Positions 57,233 to 64,000 of a DNA stretch of 64,000 nucleotides are shown here, one piece after another (the first letter of the stretch is position 1; every line of letters starts with the position of its first letter). The notes under the pieces were generated by a model. The model was not told the origin of the DNA. It ran no database searches and was given only the letters and a program-made list of their open reading frames with translations. The stretch covers positions 3,906,001-3,970,000 of the forward strand of contig NZ_CP107834.1 in the NCBI RefSeq assembly GCF_036346595.1, given 5' to 3'. The translations under genes and the position numbers were made by a program. The stretch comes from Streptomyces sp. NBC_00525 (GTDB lineage Bacteria; Actinomycetota; Actinomycetes; Streptomycetales; Streptomycetaceae).

Positions 57233-58139
57233 AACGGGGGCCGCGGGGGCCGGGGCCGGGCGATCCGGGGCCGAGCGATCCGGGGCCACCGGGCGCAACC
57301 CCTTGTGGACGTTCGGCATCCTCCGCTCCGAGCTGGTCACCACGCTGCGCCGCTGGCGCACCCTCGCCCTGCTCGGGGTGCTGGCAGCCGTGCCCGTCCT
57401 GATCGGGATCGCGGTGCGCATCGAGACGGCGGACGGCTCGTCGGCGGGGCCGGGCGGCGGGGAGGCAGGGCCGGCGTTCCTCTCCCAGGTCACCAACAAC
57501 GGCCTCTTCCTGGTGTTCGCCGCGCTCGCCGCGACGCTGCCCGTCTTCCTGCCCATGGCGGTGGGCGTGATCGCGGGCGACGCGGTCGCCGGCGAGGCCA
57601 ACGCGGGGACGCTGCGCTACCTCCTGGTCGCCCCCGCCGGGCGGACCCGGCTGCTGCTCGCCAAGTACGTGGCCACGCTCGGCTTCTGCCTGATCGCGAC
57701 GCTCGTCGTGGCCGCCTCCGCGCTGGCGGTGGGCGCGCTGCTGTTCCCGGTGGGCGAGGTCACGACGATCTCGGGGACGACGATCGGCTTCGGCGAGGGC
57801 CTGGCACGGGCGGGGCTCGTCGCCGTGGTCGTGGCGGCGTCCCTCACCGGCTTCGCGGCCCTCGGCCTGTTCATCTCGACGCTCACCAACAGCGGCATCG
57901 CGGCCATGGCGGCGACGGTCGGCCTGCTGATCACCGTCCAGATCGTGGACAGCATCCCGCAGCTGAGCGGCATCCACCCCTACCTGTTCCCGCACTACTG
58001 GCTGTCCTTCTCGGACCTGGTGCGCGACCCCGTCTACTGGGACGAGGTGGTGAAGAACCTGGGGCTCCAGGCGGTGTACGCGGCGGTGTTCGGCTCGGCG
58101 GCCTGGGCGCGGTTCACGGCGAAGGACATCACGGCCTGA
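57219..58139 (+). CDS. ABC transporter permease (ABC-2 family)
   Basis: The 306-residue membrane protein has six or more hydrophobic helices (about 47-65, 92-117, 140-170, 185-212, 220-245, 278-298). The intracellular loop AGDAVAGEANAGTLRYLLVAPAGR is typical of ABC-2 permeases. It starts inside the end of the ATPase gene, so the two form one exporter. A TetR gene lies 206 bp downstream. Confidence 0.9.
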   Translation: MSQAETGAAGAGAGRSGAERSGATGRNPLWTFGILRSELVTTLRRWRTLALLGVLAAVPVLIGIAVRIETADGSSAGPGGGEAGPAFLSQVTNNGLFLVFAALAATLPVFLPMAVGVIAGDAVAGEANAGTLRYLLVAPAGRTRLLLAKYVATLGFCLIATLVVAASALAVGALLFPVGEVTTISGTTIGFGEGLARAGLVAVVVAASLTGFAALGLFISTLTNSGIAAMAATVGLLITVQIVDSIPQLSGIHPYLFPHYWLSFSDLVRDPVYWDEVVKNLGLQAVYAAVFGSAAWARFTAKDITA

Positions 58140-58255
58140 GAACGGCCCGAGAGGCGGGGGCGGCAGCCGTACCGTCGGCCGGCGAGCCGTCCCCCGATCG
58201 GCTCGTCGCGGCACGAACGGCACGAACGGTGCGGAAACGAAAGGAACGAGCCGAC

Positions 58256-58269
58256 ACGGTACGTTCCGT
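58256..58269. promoter_or_regulatory. Candidate TetR operator upstream of the following regulator
   Basis: ACGGTACGTTCCGT is a 14-bp palindrome with one mismatched pair, 76 bases before the TetR start. Flanking arms GCGGAAAC (58231-58238) and GTTTCCGC (58268-58275) add outer symmetry. Confidence 0.35.
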
Positions 58270-58345
58270 TTCCGCCAGTGCATTGTTCGGGTTATCACGA
58301 CGGGCTGTCAACAAGGATTGGCTCGAACACACCTATGCTCACCGA

Positions 58346-58936
58346 ATGAACACATCGCCGAGTTCGCTGCGCCGGAGCGAGAGCTCACGCAGGGCGACGC
58401 TGCAAGCGGCCCTGGACCTGTGTACGGAGCGGGGCTACGGCCGGGTCACGATCGAGGGCATCGCGGCGCGGGCGGGCGTCAGCAAGAAGACGATTTACCG
58501 CTGGTGGCCCTCCAAGAGCGCGATTCTGCTGGAGGCGTTCACGGAGATGCTGGTGTCGGCGACCCCGTTCATCGACACCGGGGACGTCGCGCAGGACCTG
58601 CGCACCCACATCACGGGCGCGGTCGCGGTCCTCGACGTACCCCCGTTCGGCCCCGCCTACGCGGGCATCCTCTCCGAGCTGCACCACGACGACGAGCTGG
58701 CCGAAACTGTACGCACGCAGCTCATCGAACCCCGCTTCGAGGAGGCGGTCGGCCGGCTCCGCAGCGCACAGAGCCAGGGGCAGATCCCACCGGACGCGGA
58801 TCTGCGGCTGGCGGTCGAGATGCTGTACGGCCCGCTGTACTACCGCCACGTGCTGCGCAAGCCGATGCAGACGGCGCAGGAGGTGGCGAACCTGGTGGAC
58901 CACGTGCTGCGGTCGCTGGGGGCGACAGTGGGCTGA
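58346..58936 (+). CDS. TetR-family transcriptional regulator
   Basis: The 196-residue regulator has an HTH at about 15-62 with RVTIEGIAARAGVSKKTIYRWW. Its C-terminal domain resembles the TetR_C_11-type domain (FIDTGDVAQDLRTHITG). ATG 58346 precedes the HTH by 15-20 residues. The location after the ABC exporter suggests it may control that exporter or itself. It converges with the HAD phosphatase gene. Confidence 0.9.
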   Translation: MNTSPSSLRRSESSRRATLQAALDLCTERGYGRVTIEGIAARAGVSKKTIYRWWPSKSAILLEAFTEMLVSATPFIDTGDVAQDLRTHITGAVAVLDVPPFGPAYAGILSELHHDDELAETVRTQLIEPRFEEAVGRLRSAQSQGQIPPDADLRLAVEMLYGPLYYRHVLRKPMQTAQEVANLVDHVLRSLGATVG

Positions 58937-58943
58937 GCGCGCC

Positions 58944-59750
58944 TCAGCGGAAGAGACGTTCCAGCACGACGGCTATGCCGTCCTCCTCGTTGGACAGCGT
59001 GACCTCGTCGGCCGCCGCGCGCAGGGCCGGGTGGGCGTTGCCCATCGCGACGCCGTAGCCGCAGGCGCGGAACATCGGCAGGTCGTTCGGCATGTCACCG
59101 AAGGCGATCGCGGACGCCGGGTCCACCCCCAGCTCCTCGGCGGCAAGCGCGATCCCGACGCCCTTGTCGACGCCGTACGGCTGGAGCTCGACGGTTCCGG
59201 GACCGGAGTGCGTCACGGTCGCCAGGTCCCCGACGACCGCGCGGGCCTCGGCGGTCAGCGCCTCGTCGCTCAGCTCCGGATGCCCGATGAGCACCTTGAT
59301 CACCGGCGCGGCCCACAGCTCGCCCCGGTGCCGGGTCCGCTGCGCGGGCAGCGTGGCGTGCGCCGGCCGGTAGCCGGGCTCGGCCAGCGTCAGCCCCTCG
59401 GGCCCGTCCTGGTCCACCGCCGCGAACACCGGGCCCACCTGCGCCTCGATCTTCCCCAGCGCGGCGTCGGCCGTCTCCCGGTCCAGCGTCACGGCCCGGA
59501 CCGTACGCCGCGCCCCGGCGTCGTACACCTGCGTTCCCTGCCCGCACACGGCGAGCCCCCGGTACCCGAGCCCGTCGAGCAGCGCCCGTACGCCCGGCAC
59601 GGGCCGCCCGGTGACGACGAGATGCCGGGCCCCGGCCCCTCGTACCCGGTCCAGCGCGGCCCGCGACCGCGGACTGACGGTGTCGTCGCCGCGCAGCAGG
59701 CTGCCGTCCAGATCGGTGGCGACGAGGGAGTACGGGGGCGGGGTGAGCAT
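58944..59750 (-). CDS. HAD-superfamily Cof-type phosphatase
   Basis: The 268-residue enzyme has the HAD nucleophile motif TDLDGSLL with D13 and D15, motif II VVTGRP, lysine in KVLIG and the C-terminal FGDMPNDLPMF acid motif. The Cof/type IIB cap fills about 85-185. Such enzymes dephosphorylate sugar phosphates or similar metabolites. ATG 59750 starts three residues before the domain. It stands alone between the TetR gene and the DUF397 genes. Confidence 0.9.
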   Translation of the reverse strand: MLTPPPYSLVATDLDGSLLRGDDTVSPRSRAALDRVRGAGARHLVVTGRPVPGVRALLDGLGYRGLAVCGQGTQVYDAGARRTVRAVTLDRETADAALGKIEAQVGPVFAAVDQDGPEGLTLAEPGYRPAHATLPAQRTRHRGELWAAPVIKVLIGHPELSDEALTAEARAVVGDLATVTHSGPGTVELQPYGVDKGVGIALAAEELGVDPASAIAFGDMPNDLPMFRACGYGVAMGNAHPALRAAADEVTLSNEEDGIAVVLERLFR

Positions 59751-59785
59751 GCCGACCAGCGTAGGCGGTGCCCTCGCAGCCCGGC

Positions 59786-59995
59786 TCAGACCGCGTGGAA
59801 CCCGTCCTGTTTGGCCCCGGCCACGAAGGCGGCGAACGCGTCGGCGCGCAGGGCGAGGGCGGGCCCGCCCGGGTTCTTGGAGTCCCGGACGGGCACGGTG
59901 CCGGTGGTGGCCACGAGGTTGGTGGCGACTTGGACGCAGTTGCCGCCGTTGTTGCTGTACGAGGAGGTGTACCAGCGGGGCGTTTCAGTGGCCAC
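59786..59995 (-). CDS. DUF397 small protein (copy 1)
   Basis: The 69-residue protein has the DUF397 pattern: W-SSYSNNGGNCVQVA at the start, VPVRDSKNPGGPAL in the middle and FAAFV near the end. DUF397 proteins are encoded beside XRE regulators in Streptomyces and are thought to modulate them (WhiJ/BldB-type clusters). GTG 59995 follows AAGGGAAG. It is close to copy 2 in sequence, so they arose by tandem duplication. Confidence 0.88.
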   Translation of the reverse strand: MATETPRWYTSSYSNNGGNCVQVATNLVATTGTVPVRDSKNPGGPALALRADAFAAFVAGAKQDGFHAV

Positions 59996-60020
59996 GGGGC
60001 TTCCCTTCGTAGGGGATGGC

Positions 60021-60233
60021 TCAGACGGTGGTGTCGAACCCGCCGTCCTTGATACCCGTCACGAAGGCGGTGTACGCGTCGGCGCGGAGGCCGAGGGCGG
60101 GGCCGTTCGGGTTCTTGGAGTCCCGGACGGGGACGGTGCCGGTGGCGGGGGCGAGGTTGGTGGCGACCTCGACGCACTGGCCGCCGTTCTCGCTGTACGA
60201 GGACGTGTACCAAATAGGGGGTTCGGTCGTCAC
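60021..60233 (-). CDS. DUF397 small protein (copy 2)
   Basis: The 70-residue protein has the same blocks as copy 1 (SSYSENGGQCVEVA, VPVRDSKNPNGPAL, YTAFV) and about 60-65% identity by eye. GTG 60233 overlaps the XRE regulator stop by four bases, so this copy is directly coupled to the regulator, whereas copy 1 is separated by 25 bases. Confidence 0.9.
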   Translation of the reverse strand: MTTEPPIWYTSSYSENGGQCVEVATNLAPATGTVPVRDSKNPNGPALGLRADAYTAFVTGIKDGGFDTTV

Positions 60234-61060
60234 TGGGTGCCCTTTCGTAACTTGCTGATCATGGCCACGGATGCGGCGCGCGACAACGCTTCGGCCTGGA
60301 GTTGATGGTAGTCCGTCAGGATGGGCACCACGGAGTCGTTGTCGCGCTCGAGATGTCCTCGAATCGCCGACTCCGCATACGAGATGAGCGATCGGTCCGG
60401 CATCGTGAGCACTGTCACCGGCAGCGTCATCGGGCGCCGAACGCCGATGCCGAACGGAGCCACCTGGACAACGGTGTTCGGCCGCTCGGAGAACTCGATC
60501 AGGCGCTGGAACTGCGCGTCCATGAGCGTACGGTCCCCGACTGGCCGGAGCAGGCAGCTCTCATCGAGCACCACGAAGACCAAGGGTGCTGGTGTGCGTT
60601 CAAGCAACGCCTGGCGTTGTGCGATCAAAGCGATTCGTTCGTCCGCGTGCTCGCGAGAGGCGACCCCTCGTCGCACGGTGCTGTCGCCCAAAGCGGACGC
60701 GTAATCGTGGGTCTGCAGCAGTCCCGGTATGACGCCGACCTCGTAGAGGCGGATCTCCACTGCGCGCGCCTCGTGGTCGACGTACTCCGGGAACCCTTCG
60801 AGCAGCGATCGGTGCTGCGCTGAACGGCTCTCGCGGCGGAGGCGGTCGCCGGTTCCCAACGCCCTGTCAGCACTTGCCGCAAAGCGTTGAGTTGCTGCCC
60901 GTCTACCAGTTTCCACGGCGGAAATGTGCGCACCTGAGCAGCCCATCCGAGCGGCAAGCTCCTCCTGCGTCCAGCCGCGTTCCTCTCGCAACCTGCGAAG
61001 CAGTGCGCCGAAGGCTGCGCGCGGCGACTGCTCGGGGTCAAGTTCCTTCCGGTTCACCAT
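60230..61060 (-). CDS. XRE-family regulator with DUF5753-type C-terminal domain
   Basis: The 276-residue protein has an N-terminal HTH (about 15-70) with LRRLREERGWTQEELAARMGCSGAHISAVETG, followed by the DUF5753 domain (about 100-270) containing LYEVGVIPGLLQTHDYA and FVVLDESCLLRPVG. It is the regulator half of an XRE-DUF397 pair, a family linked to development and antibiotic control in Streptomyces. ATG 61060 was chosen because the HTH follows directly. It is divergent from two small ORFs. Confidence 0.92.
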   Translation of the reverse strand: MVNRKELDPEQSPRAAFGALLRRLREERGWTQEELAARMGCSGAHISAVETGRRAATQRFAASADRALGTGDRLRRESRSAQHRSLLEGFPEYVDHEARAVEIRLYEVGVIPGLLQTHDYASALGDSTVRRGVASREHADERIALIAQRQALLERTPAPLVFVVLDESCLLRPVGDRTLMDAQFQRLIEFSERPNTVVQVAPFGIGVRRPMTLPVTVLTMPDRSLISYAESAIRGHLERDNDSVVPILTDYHQLQAEALSRAASVAMISKLRKGTQ

Positions 61061-61164
61061 CGGTCGTCCAACTTGTCTGTCAGTTTCCGTAAGTTGATGA
61101 CATGGCGACTCTAGGCCACGCTGAACCCGCTTGGTAGTGGAATGGCTACGGAGAGGAACGTCTC

Positions 61165-61434
61165 GTGTGCGCTGGTACCGAACAGGCCGGGCAGAACGCC
61201 CCGAATCCCCCAACCCCCGTCGTAGGGACGATCGTCGTGGACGTCGCCCGCTGGGAGCAGCCCTTGGTCGGTGAGTTCCGGGGGGTCGTCGGCCCCTACT
61301 GGATGCTCCGGGCCCCCAGGGGCGGCACCGAGTGGGAGGTGCGCCCCGAGCACACGCGGGAGGCCACGCCGGCCGAGCGCCTGGCGGCGCGGACCGCGCG
61401 GGAGAACGCCCGGAGCCGGGGTGAGGTCGCATGA
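61165..61434 (+). CDS. Small conserved-type protein divergent from the XRE regulator
   Basis: The 89-residue protein has a short β-rich middle (VGTIVVDVARWEQPLVGEFRG, PYWMLRAPRGGTEWEV) and a helical Arg/Ala-rich C-terminus (ERLAARTARENARSR). No family was recognised. ATGA overlap couples it to the next ORF. The likely start is GTG 61165, before which GGAGAGGAA lies; the position opposite an XRE-DUF397 operon is common for such small proteins in Streptomyces. Confidence 0.7.
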   Translation: MCAGTEQAGQNAPNPPTPVVGTIVVDVARWEQPLVGEFRGVVGPYWMLRAPRGGTEWEVRPEHTREATPAERLAARTARENARSRGEVA

Positions 61435-61595
61435 GCGCTCAGCCGGACCGGGAGGCGGCCGAGGGCTGCCGTACGTGCGAACAATTCGACCTGGAGGAGG
61501 CCGTGGCCCGCGCGGAGGGAGACGGCAGCCGCGAAACGGACTGCCGCGTACTGCGCCGCCGCCACCTCGCGGCGGACCACGACGACGGCGCCTGA
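61431..61595 (+). CDS. 54-residue Cys-containing small protein
   Basis: This short frame starts at ATG 61431, overlapping the previous stop by four bases, and ends at TGA 61593-61595. It has a CRTCEQF pair near residues 13-16 and one more cysteine in ETDCRVLRRRH, with histidines after it, which could form a small zinc site. Codon use is GC-biased at third positions. No family was recognised; the tight overlap supports it being a real gene. Confidence 0.6.
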   Translation: MSAQPDREAAEGCRTCEQFDLEEAVARAEGDGSRETDCRVLRRRHLAADHDDGA

Positions 61596-61618
61596 ACCCC
61601 CCACCCCGGGGCGGCGGT

Positions 61619-61990
61619 TCAGTGGGCGGACGGCTCGCCCGCGAAGACGATGATCTGGTCGATGAGGCTCCGGGACAGGTGGACGACGTCCGTTCCCGCC
61701 AGGCGCGGGCCCCCCTCGGGCGTGGCGAAGACCCACTGGTACCGGGCCCACTCGTCCGGCATGTCCACCGCCGAGCAGCGCACCATCGTGCCGGTTCCCT
61801 CCGGGTGGTGCCGGATGTCCAGGACGAACTGTTCGACCGCCTCGATTCCTTCGCGGCGGCCCAGCGGACCCCAGAAGACGACGTCCGAGGTCAGGGACCG
61901 GGAGAGCAGGCCGGTCACGTCTCTGTCGTCCGAGGCGTTGAACGCGGAGATGAACGTGTCGATCGCGGTACGTGCGGTCTCTTCCTGCAT
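61619..61990 (-). CDS. SnoaL-like/NTF2-fold protein
   Basis: The 123-residue protein has the α+β cone of the SnoaL/DUF4440 group: an N-terminal helix pair (ETARTAIDTFISAFNASDDRDV), LTSDVVFWGPLGRREG and a C-terminal sheet with ARYQWVFATPEGG and LSRSLIDQIIVF. Such proteins are small isomerases, hydrolases or binding proteins. ATG 61990 was chosen since upstream sequence in this frame is Arg-rich and unlike the family. It converges with the 54-residue ORF across 23 bp. Confidence 0.8.
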   Translation of the reverse strand: MQEETARTAIDTFISAFNASDDRDVTGLLSRSLTSDVVFWGPLGRREGIEAVEQFVLDIRHHPEGTGTMVRCSAVDMPDEWARYQWVFATPEGGPRLAGTDVVHLSRSLIDQIIVFAGEPSAH

Positions 61991-62218
61991 GTCCCAGTAA
62001 TACCAGCCGCTCCGGGTACGCCCGCGCACTCCGGGGGCCCGCGCGCACGGACGGGAACGGGCCACCGCGTCCGTACCCCGGTCCGTACATTCGGGCCGCC
62101 GGACTAGGACCAGCGCCCGATGGCACACGGCCGCGTGCTCTCTAAGCTCGCTGCCGTCCACGGCCCCGGACGGGCCCGCCGGCCGTCGCCGGGCCCGTCC
62201 CCGTCAGGAGGTACCCCC

Positions 62219-62629
62219 ATGCCGGCTGATTCCGCAGCTCACATCCGCTTCGCTCGGCCCTCACGGGACCTTCGGGCGGCAGAGGACTTCTGGGTCTCGG
62301 GCCTGGGGCTCGACGTCCTGTACCGGCACGCGGCGGACGGCACTCCGGGGCGGAGCTCACTTCTCATGGTCGGCTGGCCCGACGCCGGCTGGCATCTGGA
62401 ACTCGTCCACGATCCCGCGGCGCCCGTGGAGCCGCGGTCGACCCCCGAAGACCTGCTGGTTGTCTACCTCGGCGAACCGGTGCCCGACTCCCTGGTGGAA
62501 CGGCTTGAGCGACACGGCGGGAAGCGGGTGGCGGCTCACAACCCGTACTGGGACACCTGGGGCGTGACGATCCAGGACCCCGACGGCTATCTGCTGGTGC
62601 TGTCCACCCGTACGTGGTCCAACTCGTAG
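62219..62629 (+). CDS. VOC-superfamily protein (single-domain glyoxalase-like)
   Basis: The 136-residue protein has one VOC fold: HIRFARPSRDLRAAEDFWVSGLGLDVLYRH in the first βαβββ unit, and ending NPYWDTWGVTIQDPDGYLLVLS. Metal-site residues would be H7, E67 and D/E near the end; the exact set is uncertain. ATG 62219 follows a strong CAGGAGG site. Likely a dioxygenase, isomerase or binding protein of unknown substrate. Confidence 0.88.
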   Translation: MPADSAAHIRFARPSRDLRAAEDFWVSGLGLDVLYRHAADGTPGRSSLLMVGWPDAGWHLELVHDPAAPVEPRSTPEDLLVVYLGEPVPDSLVERLERHGGKRVAAHNPYWDTWGVTIQDPDGYLLVLSTRTWSNS

Positions 62630-62759
62630 ACGCGCGTCCCCCCTCCCTACCTACTCTCTGTCAACCGACCGGCCAACACAAGACTGCAATTTTTGCTGGC
62701 AAACCAGGAAACTCTTCCCCGAGCGGACACCTGTGCCGCTCTTCAACGGGAGGATTTTC
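62630..62759. other. AT-richer leader of the P-loop kinase gene
   Basis: This 130-bp gap has an AT-rich patch (62675-62700, with TTTTTGCTGGCAAA) that stands out in this genome and may hold the promoter of the next gene. No -10/-35 pair was convincing. Confidence 0.3.
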
Positions 62760-63437
62760 ATGTCGGACGTCTGGGACCCGCACGGCAGCCTGCGGCGTGC
62801 GCTGTGGATCGGGGGCGCGCAGTGGGCCGGGAAGAGCACGGTCGCCGAACTCGTGGCCGGGCAGTACGGGTTGACCGCGTACCACTACGACTACCACGAC
62901 GCCCGCGGCCACCAGGACCGCCGGATCGCGCGGCGGGTGGCTCGCGGGGAGCCCGTGGCGGACCCCGCCCCCGAGCGGGTCTGGGTGGAGCGGAGCCCGG
63001 AGGAGATGGCCGCCGAGACGCTGGCCGGCTTCCCGGTCCGGTTCGACTGGGCGCTGGACGATCTGCGCGCCCTGTTCACCGGCCGTCCGGTGATCGCCGA
63101 GGGATGGGGGCTGCGGCCGGAACTCGTCGCGCCGCTGCTCGACTCGCTCCGGCGCATGGTCGTGCTCGTCCCCACCGAGGAGTTCCGTCAGCACCAGCTC
63201 CGGACGCTTCCCCGCGCGGGGGCCCTCGGCATCCCCGTCGACGACCCGGCCCGCGCCCGGGCCAACCGGCTGGCGCGGGACCGGCTGGTGGGCGAGGACG
63301 CGGTACGGAACGCCCGCCGCCTCGGCATCCACGTCATCGAGGTGGACGGAACGCGCGACGCGGCGGCCGTGGCGTCGGAGGTCGCCGAGCGATTCGCCCC
63401 CTACCTCGACCAGAGGCCGTCGTACGCCGGGTCCTGA
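62760..63437 (+). CDS. P-loop NTPase/kinase-like protein
   Basis: The 225-residue protein has Walker A WIGGAQWAGKST (about 16-27), YHYDYHD with acids likely for metal or substrate, a helical lid (about 40-80), IAEGWGLRPELV and a C-terminal RNARRLGIHVIEVDGT. It resembles small nucleoside- or antibiotic-kinase-like AAA proteins of unknown substrate. ATG 62760 has GGGAGGA upstream; an in-frame start at 62733 lacks a ribosome site. Confidence 0.75.
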   Translation: MSDVWDPHGSLRRALWIGGAQWAGKSTVAELVAGQYGLTAYHYDYHDARGHQDRRIARRVARGEPVADPAPERVWVERSPEEMAAETLAGFPVRFDWALDDLRALFTGRPVIAEGWGLRPELVAPLLDSLRRMVVLVPTEEFRQHQLRTLPRAGALGIPVDDPARARANRLARDRLVGEDAVRNARRLGIHVIEVDGTRDAAAVASEVAERFAPYLDQRPSYAGS

Positions 63438-63478
63438 CCCATAGGTGTGCGAACACCCCGCTCGGGTAAGCGAGTTGG

Positions 63479-64000
63479 ATGGACTCGGCGACGGGGGCGG
63501 GGATGGCTGCGACGGTGGGCAGAGGGCGGCGGTTCTGGAGGGCGTTGACCGATACGGACGCCTGGACGCCCCGGCGGCCGCTGCTCTCCGGGGCGCTCGT
63601 TGCGCTCGGGTGCGGGCTGCTGCTGACCGGGGCCGGGGTCATGGCCGTCTTCGCCCACGGCGTGCCCGGATACGTGCAGATCCTGTACCTGGTGCCCGTG
63701 CTCGGGGGCATGTTCGGCGTGCTGCGGATCGGGATTCCGGAGGTGCGGTACGCGCTGCCGATGCTCGTACTCGCCGTACTTCTGATCGCCACGGTGCCGA
63801 CCGGCCTCCGCAGCGCGATCCTCGACCTGCGCGGCGAGCACGTGGCTGTCACGGTCACCGAGGTCGTGCACGAGGGGGGACGGTCGTACGCCTCCTCCAA
63901 CCAGTACCACCGCTGCAAGGTCGAGGCGGTGGACGGCTCGTTCTGGGTCAAGAGCGACGACGCCAAATGCGGCGCCGCCACCCGCCCCGGCGACCGCTTC
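63479..64000 (+). CDS. Membrane protein, 5' part only (runs off the window)
   Basis: The frame stays open to the window end, giving 174 visible codons. A basic segment (GRGRRFWRAL) precedes three hydrophobic helices (about 38-60, 66-86 and 95-112), and an extracellular or lumenal part then begins with cysteines (YHRCKVEAV, DDAKCGAAT). Start may be ATG 63479 or ATG 63503; the latter has a G-rich stretch before it. No family was recognised. Confidence 0.7.
   Translation, partial: MDSATGAGMAATVGRGRRFWRALTDTDAWTPRRPLLSGALVALGCGLLLTGAGVMAVFAHGVPGYVQILYLVPVLGGMFGVLRIGIPEVRYALPMLVLAVLLIATVPTGLRSAILDLRGEHVAVTVTEVVHEGGRSYASSNQYHRCKVEAVDGSFWVKSDDAKCGAATRPGDRF

Overview
The window is chromosomal DNA of a Streptomyces or very close relative. 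The evidence is very high GC with strong third-position GC bias, many GTG starts, densely packed genes, and actinobacterial marker genes: afsK/afsR/afsS, the futalosine menaquinone pathway, XRE-DUF397 pairs and a 14-gene nuo operon. It is mostly core genome. No tRNA, rRNA, CRISPR array or intact transposase was seen.

Layout. (1) 0.07-9.2 kb: a TetR regulator, a VOC protein, and the antibiotic/development signalling set: the Ser/Thr kinase AfsK (PQQ propeller), AfsR (SARP/NB-ARC/TPR) and the 57-residue repeat peptide AfsS. (2) 9.4-13.9 kb: a MerR regulator, a cold-shock protein, mqnA and a second membrane Ser/Thr kinase. (3) 14.0-24.1 kb: mqnC with a small coupled amidohydrolase-like protein, an ECF sigma factor with a membrane partner and two tandem DUF3152 metzincin-like proteins, menG, a zinc-ribbon membrane protein with a secreted partner, a GNAT, and a menJ-like geranylgeranyl reductase. 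(4) 24.07-28.61 kb: an accessory element bounded by a 26-bp perfect direct repeat that duplicates the 3' end of the reductase gene. It carries a decayed XRE/TPR regulator, a Vsr endonuclease with an unusual N-terminal module, a C5 cytosine methyltransferase, a divergent Eco29kI-like GIY-YIG endonuclease and a decayed serine recombinase. (5) 28.7-46.5 kb: an NlpC/P60 hydrolase divergent from nuoABCDEFGHIJKLMN. The nuo promoter region has a near-perfect Rex operator, and a strong hairpin closes the operon. (6) 46.6-64 kb: recQ; a peptide transporter, X-Pro-type hydrolase and fumarylacetoacetase on the minus strand; a polyprenyl diphosphate synthase; a LolA-like protein, an ABC exporter and a TetR regulator; a HAD phosphatase; an XRE-DUF397-DUF397 operon with divergent small ORFs; and small enzymes up to a membrane protein cut by the window end.

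How the parts fit. Regions 2, 3, 5 and 6 together form a respiratory neighbourhood: menaquinone head-group synthesis (mqnA, mqnC), methylation (menG), side-chain synthesis (polyprenyl synthase) and saturation (menJ-like), beside the complex I that reduces the quinone, with predicted control by the NADH/NAD sensor Rex. The restriction-modification element has inserted into this neighbourhood without breaking a gene.
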